NCBI RefSeq assembly: GCF_003710815.1
Contig: NZ_RHHP01000003.1
Location: 1 to 64,000 of the forward strand
Length of the DNA stretch: 64,000 nucleotides
From: Brevibacillus centrosporus
GTDB taxonomy: Bacteria; Bacillota; Bacilli; Brevibacillales; Brevibacillaceae
Reading direction: 5' to 3'
In this document: piece after piece, positions 37,329 through 45,273 of the stretch
Numbering within the stretch: position 1 is the first letter of the stretch
Layout of the letters: the number at the start of each line of letters is the position of its first letter
Notes under the pieces: generated by a model
Databases searched by the model: none
Told to the model about the DNA's origin: nothing
Seen by the model: only the letters and a program-made list of their open reading frames with translations
Position numbers and translations under genes: made by a program

Positions 37329-37805
37329 ATGAAGCTGAAATACATTATCATGCCGCCACAGGCATTGGCCGAATCCCAGACGACATTGGTCCGATTTACC
37401 CGCCAGGAAGGGGACCGCCGGATTACCAAGCACGCCATCAACTGGCTCACACAGCTCACTCCCAAACGGATGGCGGAGCAAGGGACTACCTTGGCTCTCG
37501 CAATGAATGGCAAACGGGTTGTCGGATTGTTCGCTGTCTCTCGCTGCGGTCTCGGCCAGTCTTTTCTGGTAGTCGACAAGCGATATCGCAACCGAGGAAT
37601 CGGGAAGGCGCTCACGGCTCATCTCTGTCAAAAGCTGCCGAAGCTCTATGTGCGAGTCGCTCTCGACAACGAAGCCAGTCTCGCCTTATTTCGCGGGATG
37701 GGGTTCGAGCCGGTCAAAGCAAGCATCGGTCCTACGGGAAAGCCAACGCTGTGGCTTGCCTTCGGGCATTGGAATCCGAACGATTTGCAGGAGCATGCCG
37801 GTTGA
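37329..37805 (+). CDS. GNAT family acetyltransferase
   Basis: A 158-residue N-acetyltransferase. The acetyl-CoA loop is visible as KRYRNRGIGKALTAHL at about residues 80-100, preceded by the beta strand QSFLVVDK and followed by VRVALDNEASLALFRGMGFEPV, the usual GNAT C-terminal half. It lies five bases after the fourth YheC/YheD gene and ahead of a terminator, so it belongs to that operon and may modify the same spore-coat material. The substrate is unknown. The stop codon lies in the loop of the terminator hairpin. Confidence 0.8.
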   Translation: MKLKYIIMPPQALAESQTTLVRFTRQEGDRRITKHAINWLTQLTPKRMAEQGTTLALAMNGKRVVGLFAVSRCGLGQSFLVVDKRYRNRGIGKALTAHLCQKLPKLYVRVALDNEASLALFRGMGFEPVKASIGPTGKPTLWLAFGHWNPNDLQEHAG

Positions 37806-37823
37806 TTCATCCGGCATGTTTTT
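37793..37823 (+). terminator. Terminator of the yheC/D-GNAT operon
   Basis: CATGCCGG and CCGGCATG pair over eight bases with TTTTT after. The GNAT stop codon is inside the loop. Confidence 0.8.
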
Positions 37824-37922
37824 CATGCTTTCCCTCTCCAAAAATTGAATTTTCTTGTTTTACCACTTCATGCATGAGTTGGCCATCGATGGAAATGATA
37901 TGGTTCAGGAGGTGGTCTTCTC

Positions 37923-38774
37923 ATGACCTACAACAACAATATCATGCACTCACAACAACTACATATTCCAGGAGCAATGGGCCAAGCTAGCGCCATGTTC
38001 CAACCTGGCTACGCCAACACCAACACGCAGGAAGTCCAATACTGGAATCAGGGTGGTCAAACTTCGCATGCCCAAATTCCTTCCTATGGCATGTCCTACG
38101 GCGGCGGATTGGGTGGCACGCAAGCGATGTTCCAGCCTGGCTATGCAGGCACCAACACGCAAGAAGTTCGTCAGTTTAACCAAGGCTACTCCACCCCAAG
38201 CCAGCAAGGTTACCAGCAAACGCAAATGAACAGCTACCAGCAAGCGCAGCCAATCAACTATCTCCATCCAAACCAAGGAACAAACTACGTCCAGGCACAA
38301 TCCACTTATCAGCCTGCGTTTGGTGCTGCTACGAACTCCATCTTTTCACCAGGCTTTGCCGGCACGAACGTCCAAGAAGTGCAACAACGCAACAACACGG
38401 GCTATGCGGGCATTTCCAACTATCAAGGCCAGGCTAACTACACCAACAACACTGGATATTCAGCCCAAACAGGAGGCAGTATTTTCTCTCCTGGCTTTGC
38501 AGGAACCAACGTTCAAGAGGTTCGTCAGCTCAACCATGGCGGCACCGCTTCTTCCGGGCTCATGAATGCTGGATACAATGCTGGATACAGCCAACAACCA
38601 CAGCAACAAATGAGCCAGCAGCCCTACCAAAATTATGGCAATGCGATGGGAATCGGTTCCCAATCCGTCTTCTCCCCTGGCTTTGCGGGCACGAACGTTC
38701 AGGAGGTTCGCAGCCTGAACAACGGCGGTCAAGCGACTGCGCATACGGGCTCTATTTTCCCAGGAAGCTTCTAG
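37923..38774 (+). CDS. Asn/Gln-rich repeat protein resembling gamma-type SASP
   Basis: A 283-residue hydrophilic protein rich in Asn, Gln, Gly, Ser and Tyr. Five copies of a ~22-residue motif are visible, such as AMFQPGYANTNTQEVQ, SIFSPGFAGTNVQEVRQLN and SVFSPGFAGTNVQEVRSLN, at about residues 20, 65, 137, 180 and 240, with a partial copy at the end. The core T-N-x-Q-E-V-[RK]-x-x-N recalls the repeat of gamma-type small acid-soluble spore proteins (SspE), which are degraded at germination to supply amino acids. It is, however, much longer than SspE and lacks a clear GPR-cleavage motif. Strong ribosome site AGGAGGTG; terminator follows. Confidence 0.6.
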   Translation: MTYNNNIMHSQQLHIPGAMGQASAMFQPGYANTNTQEVQYWNQGGQTSHAQIPSYGMSYGGGLGGTQAMFQPGYAGTNTQEVRQFNQGYSTPSQQGYQQTQMNSYQQAQPINYLHPNQGTNYVQAQSTYQPAFGAATNSIFSPGFAGTNVQEVQQRNNTGYAGISNYQGQANYTNNTGYSAQTGGSIFSPGFAGTNVQEVRQLNHGGTASSGLMNAGYNAGYSQQPQQQMSQQPYQNYGNAMGIGSQSVFSPGFAGTNVQEVRSLNNGGQATAHTGSIFPGSF

Positions 38775-38822
38775 GGAAATCTACGTAAAAACCTGGCTGC
38801 GTTTGACGATGGTGCCGTACAA

Positions 38823-38860
38823 AAAAGGTGTGGCTGTCTTTTCCGACAGCCACACCTTTT
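38823..38860. terminator. Bidirectional terminator
   Basis: AAAAGGTGTGGCTGTC and GACAGCCACACCTTTT pair perfectly over 16 bases with a six-base loop. It serves both convergent genes. Confidence 0.9.
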
Positions 38861-38861
38861 C

Positions 38862-39407
38862 CTATTTTCGCGCCTGCAAAATCGCCTCGTACAAGGCATG
38901 CAAAGCTTGCAAGCTCCGTTCATCCACAGTAAAGGAGATTCCTTCAAACCAGTAGGCATCCTCCTTCACGCACGTCCATTCCGGTCCGCTGTGCATCAGC
39001 TGCGCTTCGATACACACCGCTGTCTGATCCAGCTGGGATCGAACGCTGACATGCCTTTCCAACTCGGTACGAAAGCGCGCAAGCACCGCTGCCTGCCCCT
39101 CGTCCTGCTTAGCCAGCCGGAAAAGCGCCATTTCGATTTGCAGCCAGCAGGTCACATAAAAGTGAAACTCGAGAAACAACGTATGCACGGCCTCTCGAAG
39201 CTGGGCGTCATCGCCGCCTGCTTGCAGACGCTCCCATGCAGTACGCACCTCGTCTTTTTTCTCCTGGATCAAATCGTAATGACTGACAGCACCCCGATAA
39301 AACTTGCGCACGATGTTGTACAGCATCTCTGGTGTGCGCGGTGGAAGTGAGCTGTGACGGTTGGATACATCCCGCATGGCTTCTGTCGCCTCTTTCTCTG
39401 CACTCAT
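38862..39407 (-). CDS. Uncharacterised 181-residue helical protein
   Basis: I do not recognise this protein. It is predicted to be soluble and mostly helical, with no signal peptide or membrane segment. Noticeable stretches are RTPEMLYNIVRKFYRGAVSH, FLEFHFYVTCWLQIEMALFR and a C-terminal region with two cysteines (TAVCIEAQL, EWTCVKEDAYW). It lies 48 bp downstream of the DIEPY-module gene in the same direction and ahead of the shared terminator, so it may be the last gene of the exopolysaccharide operon. The ribosome site is weak (GGGAAAA), suggesting low expression. Confidence 0.6.
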   Translation of the reverse strand: MSAEKEATEAMRDVSNRHSSLPPRTPEMLYNIVRKFYRGAVSHYDLIQEKKDEVRTAWERLQAGGDDAQLREAVHTLFLEFHFYVTCWLQIEMALFRLAKQDEGQAAVLARFRTELERHVSVRSQLDQTAVCIEAQLMHSGPEWTCVKEDAYWFEGISFTVDERSLQALHALYEAILQARK

Positions 39408-39455
39408 TTTTCCCTATTGTACATGAAATCGGCTCGCCGTTGCGCTATGCGTGAA

Positions 39456-41141
39456 TCAGTCTTTGCCGTTTTTCCAATATTCATAGGCATGCACAGCTTG
39501 ACCCAGGTAAGAGGAGTACCCTCCCAGAAGCTGCGCCACTAGCTGCAACTGCTGGTTCATTTCTCCCATGCCTTCTTCAAAAAAGGTGACAAACTCTCCT
39601 TCGTGACTCTCTTTTGACTCTACGGCTACAACCAGCTTCTTCCCTTTGCTCTCGGCGTACTTCATCTGGCTTTCCACCAAATTCACGATTTGCTCTGCCT
39701 TGTCGCGAAAGGCCATCAATGTTGTATGATCCAGCTGATCGATCATCCAGTGGGAGAGTGGGACATCCGGATTTCCCGGTACAGCGGTATTATCCAGCCA
39801 CGCAGCCAAATCGACACTGGTCTTTAGACCGTCTTTCTTTGCCTCGGCCACAAAGGACTCGATATTCCCCATCCATTGACGCAGAACTTCTTCTTTGTTT
39901 TCTTGCCAGCGCGGCAGCACGTACGGCTCGATGTCCAGATGCACCCCGCGAAGCTGTTCATCCGAATCCGCCTGCGCGTTGTACACTTTCACCCAGTTGA
40001 CCAGCTTCAGGATCTTGCTTCTGTTTTCCTTGAGTGCCCAAATAGGGTGACCTCCTAAAGCGTGCACTTCGATTCCAGCTGCGGTTGCCTTCTTGAGAAA
40101 CCTCTGATACATGGCCGGCGGCTGCTGCATGTCGATTCGGATATACAGCAGGTTGATCTCATTCTTTTCGGCAAAGGCGAGGATCTCGTCCTCCTCTGAT
40201 TTCAAAGTCTCTGCCCGCCAGATGTAGGTTCCCCGATACTGGCTCGGAGCTGGTGGTGGAGCCGGTATCGTTCCGCTGGCTTCCTGCCAGTACCGATAAT
40301 CGTGAATAGCCGTGCCGCTGTAAGACGAATGCTCACCCAGCCTGTCCGGCAGCTGATCCAGCATCCGATTCATTTCGCTGGCACCTTCTTGTGCGAAAGA
40401 AGCGTGGTCATCCTCGATTTCCTTCATATTGACAGCGATGAGAACCCTTCGTTCCAGCTTGTCGGCCTGTTCCATTTCCTCGTCTACCAAGGATAAAAGC
40501 CCATTTGGCCCGTCGAGCTTGTCCCGATAGGCCATGATGTTAATTGTATCGAATCGGGAAATCATCCATTCGGATAGTGGCAGATCGGGATTGTCTGGCG
40601 TGGGGATGTCATCCAGCCAAAAAGGAATCGCCACACTTGCCTCCAAATTCCCTATCTCGTTCAACTCAGCTGCAAATACCTTCACGTTTGATTGCCATTC
40701 CCGGATCACACGCTCCTGCTCCGTCTCCCATTGCGGCAGCAAATACGGCTCGATATCCAGCTGAATCCCCTTTATTCGTTCTGCTTGGGCCACAGATTCA
40801 TTGTACTGCTTTACCCAATTCACAATCTTCAGCATTCTCTTCTGGTTGCTGACCAGTGCCCAAGCTGGGTGTCCCGCGACCGCATGGACCTCTACACCCT
40901 TCGCGGAAGCATCCCGGATAAAGGAGCGGTAGTAGTCATAAGGCTTGTTCATATCGATGCGCAAATAGATCAAGGTAATGTCGTTCTCTTCGCAAAAGGT
41001 CAGGACCTGCTGCTTGTTCTCTCCGACCGTCTCGGACTGCCAGATCCACGTGGCTTTACTCTTTTTTTCCGCAGGGGAAAATCCGTATAGAAAGCCGAGC
41101 GTAAGGCAGAGAACGCTCAGATAGATGCGCGCGGCTTTCAA
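39456..41141 (-). CDS. Secreted two-module putative glycosidase (DIEPY family)
   Basis: A 561-residue exported protein: N-terminal signal or anchor (residues 1-22) followed by two homologous modules, about 28-290 and 300-561. Each module repeats ATWIWQSET/GTYIWRAET, NDITLIYLRIDM/NEINLLYIRIDM, GVEVHAVAGHPAWAL/GIEVHALGGHPIWAL, KGIQLDIEPYLLPQW/RGVHLDIEPYVLPRW and YSSYxGxAxHxYxYW. The D-I-E-P-Y strand looks like a TIM-barrel catalytic strand, as in GH18-like enzymes, but I do not recognise a named family. TTG start, nine bases after GAGGAG. It belongs to the polysaccharide locus and probably trims the polymer outside the membrane. Confidence 0.75.
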   Translation of the reverse strand: MKAARIYLSVLCLTLGFLYGFSPAEKKSKATWIWQSETVGENKQQVLTFCEENDITLIYLRIDMNKPYDYYRSFIRDASAKGVEVHAVAGHPAWALVSNQKRMLKIVNWVKQYNESVAQAERIKGIQLDIEPYLLPQWETEQERVIREWQSNVKVFAAELNEIGNLEASVAIPFWLDDIPTPDNPDLPLSEWMISRFDTINIMAYRDKLDGPNGLLSLVDEEMEQADKLERRVLIAVNMKEIEDDHASFAQEGASEMNRMLDQLPDRLGEHSSYSGTAIHDYRYWQEASGTIPAPPPAPSQYRGTYIWRAETLKSEEDEILAFAEKNEINLLYIRIDMQQPPAMYQRFLKKATAAGIEVHALGGHPIWALKENRSKILKLVNWVKVYNAQADSDEQLRGVHLDIEPYVLPRWQENKEEVLRQWMGNIESFVAEAKKDGLKTSVDLAAWLDNTAVPGNPDVPLSHWMIDQLDHTTLMAFRDKAEQIVNLVESQMKYAESKGKKLVVAVESKESHEGEFVTFFEEGMGEMNQQLQLVAQLLGGYSSYLGQAVHAYEYWKNGKD

Positions 41142-41147
41142 TCGTCA

Positions 41148-42074
41148 TTACTCCTCTCGTTTGCTCGCATGAAGCCAGCTCTCGTAATCGTGGATCGCGC
41201 TGCCAGCAAAGGAAGGATTCTTTGCCAGCTCCTCTTGCAGAATCGCCAGCTGCTTCTCCATCTCTGCCGTGCCATCTGCATGAAAGCTGGTATTTGCACC
41301 TTCCTTGGATTCCAAAATGTTGACACCCACCACGACTGAGCCGCTTTTTCGAGAGTCGGCATCCGCCACAACCCTGTGAACGATGTCAATAATGCCATTC
41401 TGCCCCATGGCGTGATTTCGGTAGGCCATCAGTGTAATACTGTCCAGTCTTTCCACCATCCAGTTGCTGACCTTTTCCTTTTCTCCCGGAACAATCACAG
41501 AATCGATCCAAAAGGGAAGATCAGCACCGACCAATAAATCCGAGTCTTTCTTCGTCTCGGCGACCAAGTAGACAATGTTTTTCATCCATTGCTCAACGAC
41601 AGCATCCTGGTCCTTTTTCCACTCCGCTAGCAGATACGGCTCGATATCCACGTGTATGCCCTGAAATCGTTCATCCGGCTTGGCGGAATGGTTGAAGGCT
41701 TTCACCCAGGACACGAGATCGCCGATGCTGCCGCGATTGGCGGCCAATGCCCAATTTGGATCGCCGCCCAAGGCTTCAACCTGAATGGATGCCCTTTTCG
41801 CCGTGCGGATGAAATCACGGTAAACCTGTGGGGAAACCGTAGTCGGCTCGACGTGCACATAAATCAGATTAATCTCGTTTTGCTTGGCGAAAGCGACAAT
41901 CTCTTCGGTATGCGCAGGCAATATCCGGGCATTCCAAATCCAGGTCGCTTTTGTATAGGCAGGTTCAGGACGTAATTGCAGCATGCTCCCAGCGACGACC
42001 GATACACATAGGACAATCAACAGCCATACCCAATTGCGATGTATGGCTGTCCTTGCCCAACGCAGAATCAGCAT
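41148..42074 (-). CDS. Membrane-anchored one-module putative glycosidase (DIEPY family)
   Basis: A 308-residue protein with an N-terminal membrane anchor (about residues 14-32) and one module equivalent to those in the next gene: ATWIWNARI, NEINLIYVHVEP, IQVEALGGDPNWAL, VSWVKAFNHSAKPDERFQG, IHVDIEPYLLAEW and FAGSAIHDYESWLH. The conserved Asp and Glu of D-I-E-P-Y are kept. It overlaps the end of the GlmU-like gene by seven bases and the next gene begins after six more, so all three are coupled. It likely arose with its neighbour by duplication. Extracytoplasmic glycan hydrolase is the best inference. Confidence 0.75.
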   Translation of the reverse strand: MLILRWARTAIHRNWVWLLIVLCVSVVAGSMLQLRPEPAYTKATWIWNARILPAHTEEIVAFAKQNEINLIYVHVEPTTVSPQVYRDFIRTAKRASIQVEALGGDPNWALAANRGSIGDLVSWVKAFNHSAKPDERFQGIHVDIEPYLLAEWKKDQDAVVEQWMKNIVYLVAETKKDSDLLVGADLPFWIDSVIVPGEKEKVSNWMVERLDSITLMAYRNHAMGQNGIIDIVHRVVADADSRKSGSVVVGVNILESKEGANTSFHADGTAEMEKQLAILQEELAKNPSFAGSAIHDYESWLHASKREE

Positions 42075-43138
42075 CTTCCTCCTGTCATCTGCGCTTTCGG
42101 TGCTTGACTGTCATCGCTATTCTGCCATTCCTGAACCTCGCCGCCTACAAAAGCATACGGACCGACGATCGTATTCATCGGAACCTTGCTGCCTACTACG
42201 GTAGAGGAACTCACCTGCACGCGGCTGGAAATCACACTGTCCAAGATATGGGCGTTTGGACCGATCGCGCATCCATCTGCAATCCGTGTGCGTCCACTCA
42301 GGTAAGACCCCGGGTAAATGACGGTATCCAGCCCGATCACCACATCTGCCTCGATATACGTCGCTGCCGGATCAATGATCGTCACCCCATTCTTCATGTG
42401 GCGCTCGTTGATTCGCTTACGCAGCTTGTTCTCCATCTGTGCCAGCTGGATGCGGTCATTAACGCCTGCCCCTTCATCCGGATTGGCAGCCGCATACGCT
42501 CCGATCAGGCAGCCTTGCTCCTGCAGGATCGCCAAAACATCCGGCAAATAGTATTCTCCTTGCGCATTATCGTTGGATACTTGCGGAATGGTCTCAAACA
42601 GCTTGCGATTGTCGAAGCAAAAGATGCCTGTGCTGATTTCGCAGACCTTTTTTTGGCCTAAGGTAGCATCTTTTTCTTCCACAATCCGTCGGACATTTCC
42701 ACTCTCGTCCCGGATGATCCGTCCGTAGCCAGTCGGGTCATTCACGATGGCGGTCAGCACCGTTGCAGCAGCGCCCCTCTCCTGATGATAGGAAAGGAGC
42801 TGATTCAATGTCTCTTTTTGTACGAGTGGCGTATCCCCATTCAGCACGATCGTCATGCCGTCCTGTTTTTCCAAAGCCTCTCGGCACATCCAAACCGCAT
42901 GCGCCGTTCCCAGCTGCTCTTGCTGATGGGCGTACTGGACCCGGTTGCCGAGCTGATGCATCACGGCTTCTGCCCCGTGACCGATCACGACGACCGGCTT
43001 GTGGAAAGCAAGGTCTTCTACTGCTGCGACAACGTGCTCGATCATCGGCTTGCCGCACACGGGGTGCATGACTTTGTACAAGCTTGACTTCATGCGCGTT
43101 CCTTTTCCTGCTGCGAGTACGATTGCATATATATTCAT
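42068..43138 (-). CDS. UDP-GlcNAc pyrophosphorylase, GlmU-like without acetyltransferase end
   Basis: A 356-residue protein. Residues 1-230 are the GlmU nucleotidyltransferase domain (VLAAGKGTRMKSSLYKVMH, EQLGTAHAVWM, VLNGDTPLV, YGRIIRDESGNVRRIVEEKDA). Residues 245-340 form a short left-handed beta helix (VTIIDPAATYIEADVVIGLD). Full GlmU is about 456 residues; the distal helix with the acetyltransferase histidine is missing, so it can make UDP-GlcNAc from GlcNAc-1-P but probably cannot acetylate. It overlaps the 68-residue gene by four bases and the next gene by seven. It is best seen as a pathway-specific paralogue supplying sugar nucleotide to the polymer. Confidence 0.85.
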   Translation of the reverse strand: MNIYAIVLAAGKGTRMKSSLYKVMHPVCGKPMIEHVVAAVEDLAFHKPVVVIGHGAEAVMHQLGNRVQYAHQQEQLGTAHAVWMCREALEKQDGMTIVLNGDTPLVQKETLNQLLSYHQERGAAATVLTAIVNDPTGYGRIIRDESGNVRRIVEEKDATLGQKKVCEISTGIFCFDNRKLFETIPQVSNDNAQGEYYLPDVLAILQEQGCLIGAYAAANPDEGAGVNDRIQLAQMENKLRKRINERHMKNGVTIIDPAATYIEADVVIGLDTVIYPGSYLSGRTRIADGCAIGPNAHILDSVISSRVQVSSSTVVGSKVPMNTIVGPYAFVGGEVQEWQNSDDSQAPKAQMTGGRC

Positions 43139-43341
43139 CCGATTCCCTCCGTTCCGTCCAGCTCGCCTTTTCGATAGGGGCGAAGCTGAACGTCATGCTC
43201 GAAGTAAGGCTTCAATTCGTAAGTTAAATTGTCAATCATCATTCCCAGGTTGATGTCTTTCCTCTGCACGCCCAGCTGATAGGCCTGGAGCATGATCTCC
43301 AGCAAAACTTCCTGATTCAACGTCCGATTCGAGGTGCTCAT
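43135..43341 (-). CDS. Uncharacterised 68-residue protein in the polysaccharide operon
   Basis: A short soluble protein with a strong ribosome site (AAGGAGG) that overlaps the GlmU-like gene by four bases (ATGA), a sign of coupled translation. Its N-terminal half is a predicted amphipathic helix (NQEVLLEIMLQAYQLGVQRK) followed by MMIDNLTYELKPYFEHD. No known motif. Position between glmS and the GlmU-like gene suggests a helper or regulator of UDP-GlcNAc supply, which is inference only. Confidence 0.6.
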   Translation of the reverse strand: MSTSNRTLNQEVLLEIMLQAYQLGVQRKDINLGMMIDNLTYELKPYFEHDVQLRPYRKGELDGTEGIG

Positions 43342-43390
43342 TTGCCATGTCCTCCTTTTCGTCCTTCATTGAGAGTAAGGACGAGAGTGG

Positions 43391-45223
43391 CTATTCGACT
43401 GTTACACTTTTGGCCAAGTTTCGTGGACGGTCCACGTCATTTCCCAGAGCAACCGAGGTGTAGTAAGAGATGAGCTGCAAAGGAATCACACTCAGGACCG
43501 GGGTAAGCAGCGATTCTGTCGAAGGGATCAAGCACACATCATCCACAGATCGATGCAGCTCCACGTTGTCTTCGAGTGCGATTCCAAGCACGTTTGCTCC
43601 ACGCGCCTTCACTTCCGTAATATTGCTGACCATTTTCTCGTGAAGCTCCGCTTGCGTAGACAACGCAATCACTCTTGTCCCCTCTTGGATCAGGGCGAGT
43701 GTTCCGTGCTTCAGCTCTCCGGCTGCGTACGCTTCCGAGTGAATGTAGGAGATTTCTTTCAGCTTCAAGGAGCCTTCCAGAGAGACCGCATAGTCCAAGC
43801 CACGGCCGATGAAAAACAGATGACCCTCGTCCTTGATCGAGTGAGCGAAAGAGTGGATGCCCTCTGCGTTAGCCAGCACCTGCTCCACCTGATCAGGCAG
43901 CTTTTGCAAAGCGCTGATCAAAGTCTGTCTCTCCTGTGCAGGCAGCGTCTCTTTCTCCTGTGCCAAATAAAGCCCGAGTAGATAAAAAGCGATCAGCTGC
44001 GAGGTATACGCTTTTGTCGATGCCACGGCGATTTCCGGACCGGCATTCGTCGTGATCAAGTGGTCGGCTTCCCGTGCAATGGAGCTGCCTACGACATTGG
44101 TAATCGCCAGAATGCTCGAGCCGTGGCGTTTCGCTTCCCGCAAGGCCGCCAATGTATCCGCCGTCTCTCCCGACTGGCTGACGACGATCGTGAGGCTCTT
44201 CCCTTTGAAAAGGGGGCGTCTGTAGCGAAACTCGGATGCTACATCTACCTCTACCGGAATTTGCGCCAAGCTCTCGATAACATGCTTGCCGATCATTCCC
44301 GCATGATAGGCTGTGCCGCAAGCTACTATGTAAACTTTCTCAATCTCTTTGATTCCTTCCGTGGACAATCCCAGATCCGGGAACAAAATGCGTTGGCACC
44401 CCTGGTCGATGCGTCCCGTCATCGTATTGCGCAAAGCGCGAGGCTGCTCATGAATCTCTTTGAGCATGTAGTGCTCGTAGCCATCCTTTTCCGCCTGCTC
44501 TTTGTCCCACTCGATCCGCATCAGGTCACGTTCGATCCATTCCTTTGTATCCAGACTCATGACTTGGACCGAATCCTTGGTCAATATAGCCAGATCGCCA
44601 TCCTCGAGGACGTAGACATCGCGTGTATGCTCCAGGACAGCAGGAATATCCGAACCGATGAAATTTTCGCCCTTTCCTACCCCGATGATCAACGGGCTGG
44701 CGAGCCGTACCGCAATCAGCTTGTCCGGCTCATATTCCGTCATGACGCCCAGTGCGTATGCGCCGCGAATCTTTGCTGCCACCTTTTGTACAGTGGAAAC
44801 GATATCTCCGTCGTAAGCCTCGGCGAGCAGATGGACGATGACCTCGGTATCCGTCTGCGAGGTAAAGACGACGCCTCGCTCCTCCAGCTCCTGCTTGAGA
44901 TCCAAGTAGTTTTCGATGATGCCGTTATGCACGATCGCAAATTTTCCGGATTGGTCAAAATGCGGGTGCGAGTTTTCATCAGACGGACGGCCATGTGTCG
45001 CCCAGCGTGTATGCCCGATGCCGATCGCTCCCTGGAGAACGGATTTCCCGGCTTGCTCCTCCAGCACATCGATGCGTCCTTTGGCTTTGCAAATCGAGAT
45101 ATTCTCCCCGTCGCACACGGCTATCCCTGCTGAGTCATAGCCGCGGTACTCCAGTTTTTTCAGTCCATTGATCAAGATGGATTGTGCTTCTCTGTTGCCG
45201 ATATATCCCATAATTCCACACAT
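43391..45223 (-). CDS. glmS: Glutamine-fructose-6-phosphate aminotransferase (GlmS), likely a paralogue
   Basis: A 610-residue enzyme making glucosamine-6-phosphate, the first step to UDP-GlcNAc. The catalytic cysteine follows the initiator Met (MCGIMGYIG). The glutaminase domain has HTRWATHGRPSDENSHPH; two SIS domains follow with GTAYHAGMIGKHVIE, VVSQSGETADTLAALREAK and FIGRGLDYAVSLEGSLKLKEI, and the C-terminus ends ..PRNLAKSVTVE as usual. ATG 45221-45223 follows GGGAGG. Only about 50 bp separate it from the upstream gene, so there is no room for a glmS ribozyme. Its place inside a polysaccharide operon suggests a dedicated second copy. Confidence 0.92.
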   Translation of the reverse strand: MCGIMGYIGNREAQSILINGLKKLEYRGYDSAGIAVCDGENISICKAKGRIDVLEEQAGKSVLQGAIGIGHTRWATHGRPSDENSHPHFDQSGKFAIVHNGIIENYLDLKQELEERGVVFTSQTDTEVIVHLLAEAYDGDIVSTVQKVAAKIRGAYALGVMTEYEPDKLIAVRLASPLIIGVGKGENFIGSDIPAVLEHTRDVYVLEDGDLAILTKDSVQVMSLDTKEWIERDLMRIEWDKEQAEKDGYEHYMLKEIHEQPRALRNTMTGRIDQGCQRILFPDLGLSTEGIKEIEKVYIVACGTAYHAGMIGKHVIESLAQIPVEVDVASEFRYRRPLFKGKSLTIVVSQSGETADTLAALREAKRHGSSILAITNVVGSSIAREADHLITTNAGPEIAVASTKAYTSQLIAFYLLGLYLAQEKETLPAQERQTLISALQKLPDQVEQVLANAEGIHSFAHSIKDEGHLFFIGRGLDYAVSLEGSLKLKEISYIHSEAYAAGELKHGTLALIQEGTRVIALSTQAELHEKMVSNITEVKARGANVLGIALEDNVELHRSVDDVCLIPSTESLLTPVLSVIPLQLISYYTSVALGNDVDRPRNLAKSVTVE

Positions 45224-45273
45224 GTTACGCAATCCTCCCTTTTCCAAGCTTCCTAGTGAAAAGCTCCCATGCT

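Noticed and set aside
45224..45273. glmS ribozyme
   Set aside because: The 50-bp gap is far too short for the conserved ribozyme.
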